From positions 1 to 22,206 of the IMG/VR virus record IMGVR_UViG_3300036900_000183: DNA of 22,206 bases; one strand, given 5' to 3'. Positions 21,260-22,206 of this stretch are shown in pieces. The translations under genes and the position numbers were made by a program. Every line of letters begins with the position of its first letter. Within the stretch, counting starts at the first letter, position 1. Source of the stretch: a virus. Under the pieces are notes generated by a model, which made no database searches, was not told the DNA's origin, and saw only the letters and a program-made list of their open reading frames with translations.

Positions 21260-22206
21260 TTAAACTACCGTATTCAAAGACAATTGTCCGAGCACACTGG
21301 TAAGCTCGGCATGTGTGCTCGGCCCTGGGTAATAGCGCTTCCCCTGGGCGCCATCCCGACGCTCCCTTCGCCATTCGAACCCCAGAGCTTTCAAGCAATT
21401 ACCGACCCTTGTTTGCTCTGCTCTCCCCCATTTCGATTGGTCGTGGTTCAGTGCGCCTGCAAGCGTGTCACCGATAGAGAACCCGCTCCTGGGCGTCGAA
21501 CAGTTCACGATCCATTTGGCGATCGGCTGCTCCCATTCATCACCAGCGTGTCGCGCTGCCTGCTCAGCTTTAATCTCTGGCTGCAATTCGTCGTTCGGCC
21601 ACCACTGTTCACCACGCTCGAAGAGTGCTCTGGCCTCGGCCCATATCTGGTCCCTGTCGCGCTCTAGTGCCGATCGGTTTAGCCGTGTCGTGGCTACCGG
21701 CCAGAACCGCCTAGCGCCAGTCGCGTCATGTAGGTACGCCTCATCGTTGGTCGTGGCAGCAAACACCATCTGTCGAGGCCTAGTGACCTGGAATCTGCCA
21801 TAAGGCGGGCGGTATTTATCTACCGTCCTACTCACGAAATCCTTTACGGTCGTCATGTCCTGGCGCCTAAGGGCGTCGAGCTCGCCAACCTCGGCGATCC
21901 AATTGCCTTGGAGCATGTGCCCAGCCGCGGCCTGCTTTATATCTGGCAGGCTTGGCAGGTACCATTCGCCGGCCAGAACTCGAAGCGCGGTGGACTTGCC
22001 GAGACCCTGAGCCCCTTCCAGTACGAGCATATGGTCTGCCTGGCATCCTGGCTTTAGAACTCGAGCGATCGCGCTAATCAGCCACCACTGCCCGACGGCA
22101 GATGTGTAGGCGTTTTTCGGGGCACCTAGGTAATCAGTAAGCCATGCACCTACCCTAGGCGCTCCGTCCCATTTCAGTTCGCTTAGGTATTTCTTCAGAG
22201 GGTTGA
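21260..22206 (-). CDS. VapE-family replication ATPase (5' end cut by window)
   Basis: The frame is open to the right edge, so the internal ATG at 22030 is not the true start; about 315 residues are visible. The fragment begins NPLKKYLSELKWDGAPRVGA, a typical VapE domain opening. It continues with WWLISAIARVLKPGCQADHM and the Walker A GAQGLGKST (visible residues 64-72). A Walker B-like WIAEVGELDAL and the sensor-like FAATTNDEAYLHDATGARRF then follow, all hallmarks of the family. Upstream, outside the window, one would expect a primase-like domain. VapE proteins act as replicative helicase-like ATPases in prophages, satellites and phages. The C-terminal 100 residues look like a winged-helix region. 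A terminator lies downstream at 20515. Confidence 0.92.
   Translation of the reverse strand, partial: NPLKKYLSELKWDGAPRVGAWLTDYLGAPKNAYTSAVGQWWLISAIARVLKPGCQADHMLVLEGAQGLGKSTALRVLAGEWYLPSLPDIKQAAAGHMLQGNWIAEVGELDALRRQDMTTVKDFVSRTVDKYRPPYGRFQVTRPRQMVFAATTNDEAYLHDATGARRFWPVATTRLNRSALERDRDQIWAEARALFERGEQWWPNDELQPEIKAEQAARHAGDEWEQPIAKWIVNCSTPRSGFSIGDTLAGALNHDQSKWGRAEQTRVGNCLKALGFEWRRERRDGAQGKRYYPGPSTHAELTSVLGQLSLNTVV
21288..21322. repeat. Perfect 10-bp inverted repeat in the 3' end of the VapE gene
   Basis: CCGAGCACAC (21288-21297) and GTGTGCTCGG (21313-21322) are perfect inverted copies around a 15-base spacer, within the last 20 codons of the gene. Each arm holds one iteron-like GTGTGCTC. It is likely part of the same repeat system as the adjacent intergenic copies. 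Confidence 0.6.

Noticed and set aside
21086-21667. A 193-codon plus-strand open frame with a hydrophobic N-terminus, crossing the repeat region.
   Set aside because: More than two thirds is antisense to the VapE gene. The hydrophobic start reflects the AT-rich stretch, and no ribosome site is seen.
21260-22206. The idea that the window is a phage satellite because of VapE.
   Set aside because: Satellites use helper capsids and usually lack a full head and tail set; here terminase, portal, scaffold, capsid and tail genes are all present. VapE also occurs in phages and prophages.
1-22206. tRNA genes, rRNA genes, CRISPR arrays and insertion sequences.
   Set aside because: No cloverleaf-like segment, spaced direct-repeat array, transposase or matching terminal repeats were seen by eye. 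A tRNAscan or repeat search could still find a weak case.

Overview
The window looks like the packaging, head and tail half of a short-tailed (podovirus-like) tailed phage or prophage with a Gram-negative host. The phage assignment rests on a nearly complete head-building set (large terminase, portal, scaffold-like protein, HK97-fold capsid protein), a connector-like adaptor, a very long beta-rich nozzle-like tail protein and a run of large Ala/Gln-rich internal virion proteins. I see no tape-measure or major tail protein. The Gram-negative host is inferred from a small lipoprotein with a classic lipobox and an Ala at +2. No gene gives a finer host assignment. Lysis genes, receptor-binding fibre, polymerase and integrase, if present, lie outside the window.

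Layout, read in the direction of transcription (right to left, minus strand): (1) 22206-21260, the 3' part of a VapE-family P-loop ATPase, used in phage and satellite replication. (2) 21259-20245, a roughly 1 kb control region. It holds an AT-rich stretch with iteron-like GTGTGCTC repeats, one small plus-strand ORF, a leftward terminator, three GGCTAGCC palindromes and a leftward promoter. (3) 20244-19417, a small-gene cassette: a wHTH-like protein with a Cys cluster, a ribbon-helix-helix-like regulator and a Cys-rich lipoprotein. (4) 19375-17404, small genes upstream of the terminase, including an AT-hook tail, two micro-ORFs and an HNH endonuclease. (5) 17407-9147, the terminase, a small Cys/His protein, portal, a small helical protein, scaffold, capsid, four small structural or unknown genes and the adaptor (the small 138-aa beta-domain gene follows at 9146). 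(6) 8730-1, the nozzle-like tail protein and three large putative ejection proteins, the last cut by the window edge.

Almost every gene junction from 19.9 kb to 1.7 kb is a 1-8 base overlap (TGATG or ATGA) or directly abutting, which suggests one or two long, translationally coupled transcripts.

Most notable points: the last internal protein seems to carry a C-terminal ADP-ribosyltransferase domain (VYRG at residues 552-555, S-T-T at 578-580), which would make it a virion-delivered host-modifying enzyme. The preceding large protein has a Peptidase_S74-like chaperone with the S-D-x3-K motif present twice. Just upstream of the terminase genes is a micro-gene whose start copies the start of one neighbour and whose end copies the end of another, in two reading frames one base apart. 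The nucleotide differences between the end copies, and most of those between the start copies, are synonymous.
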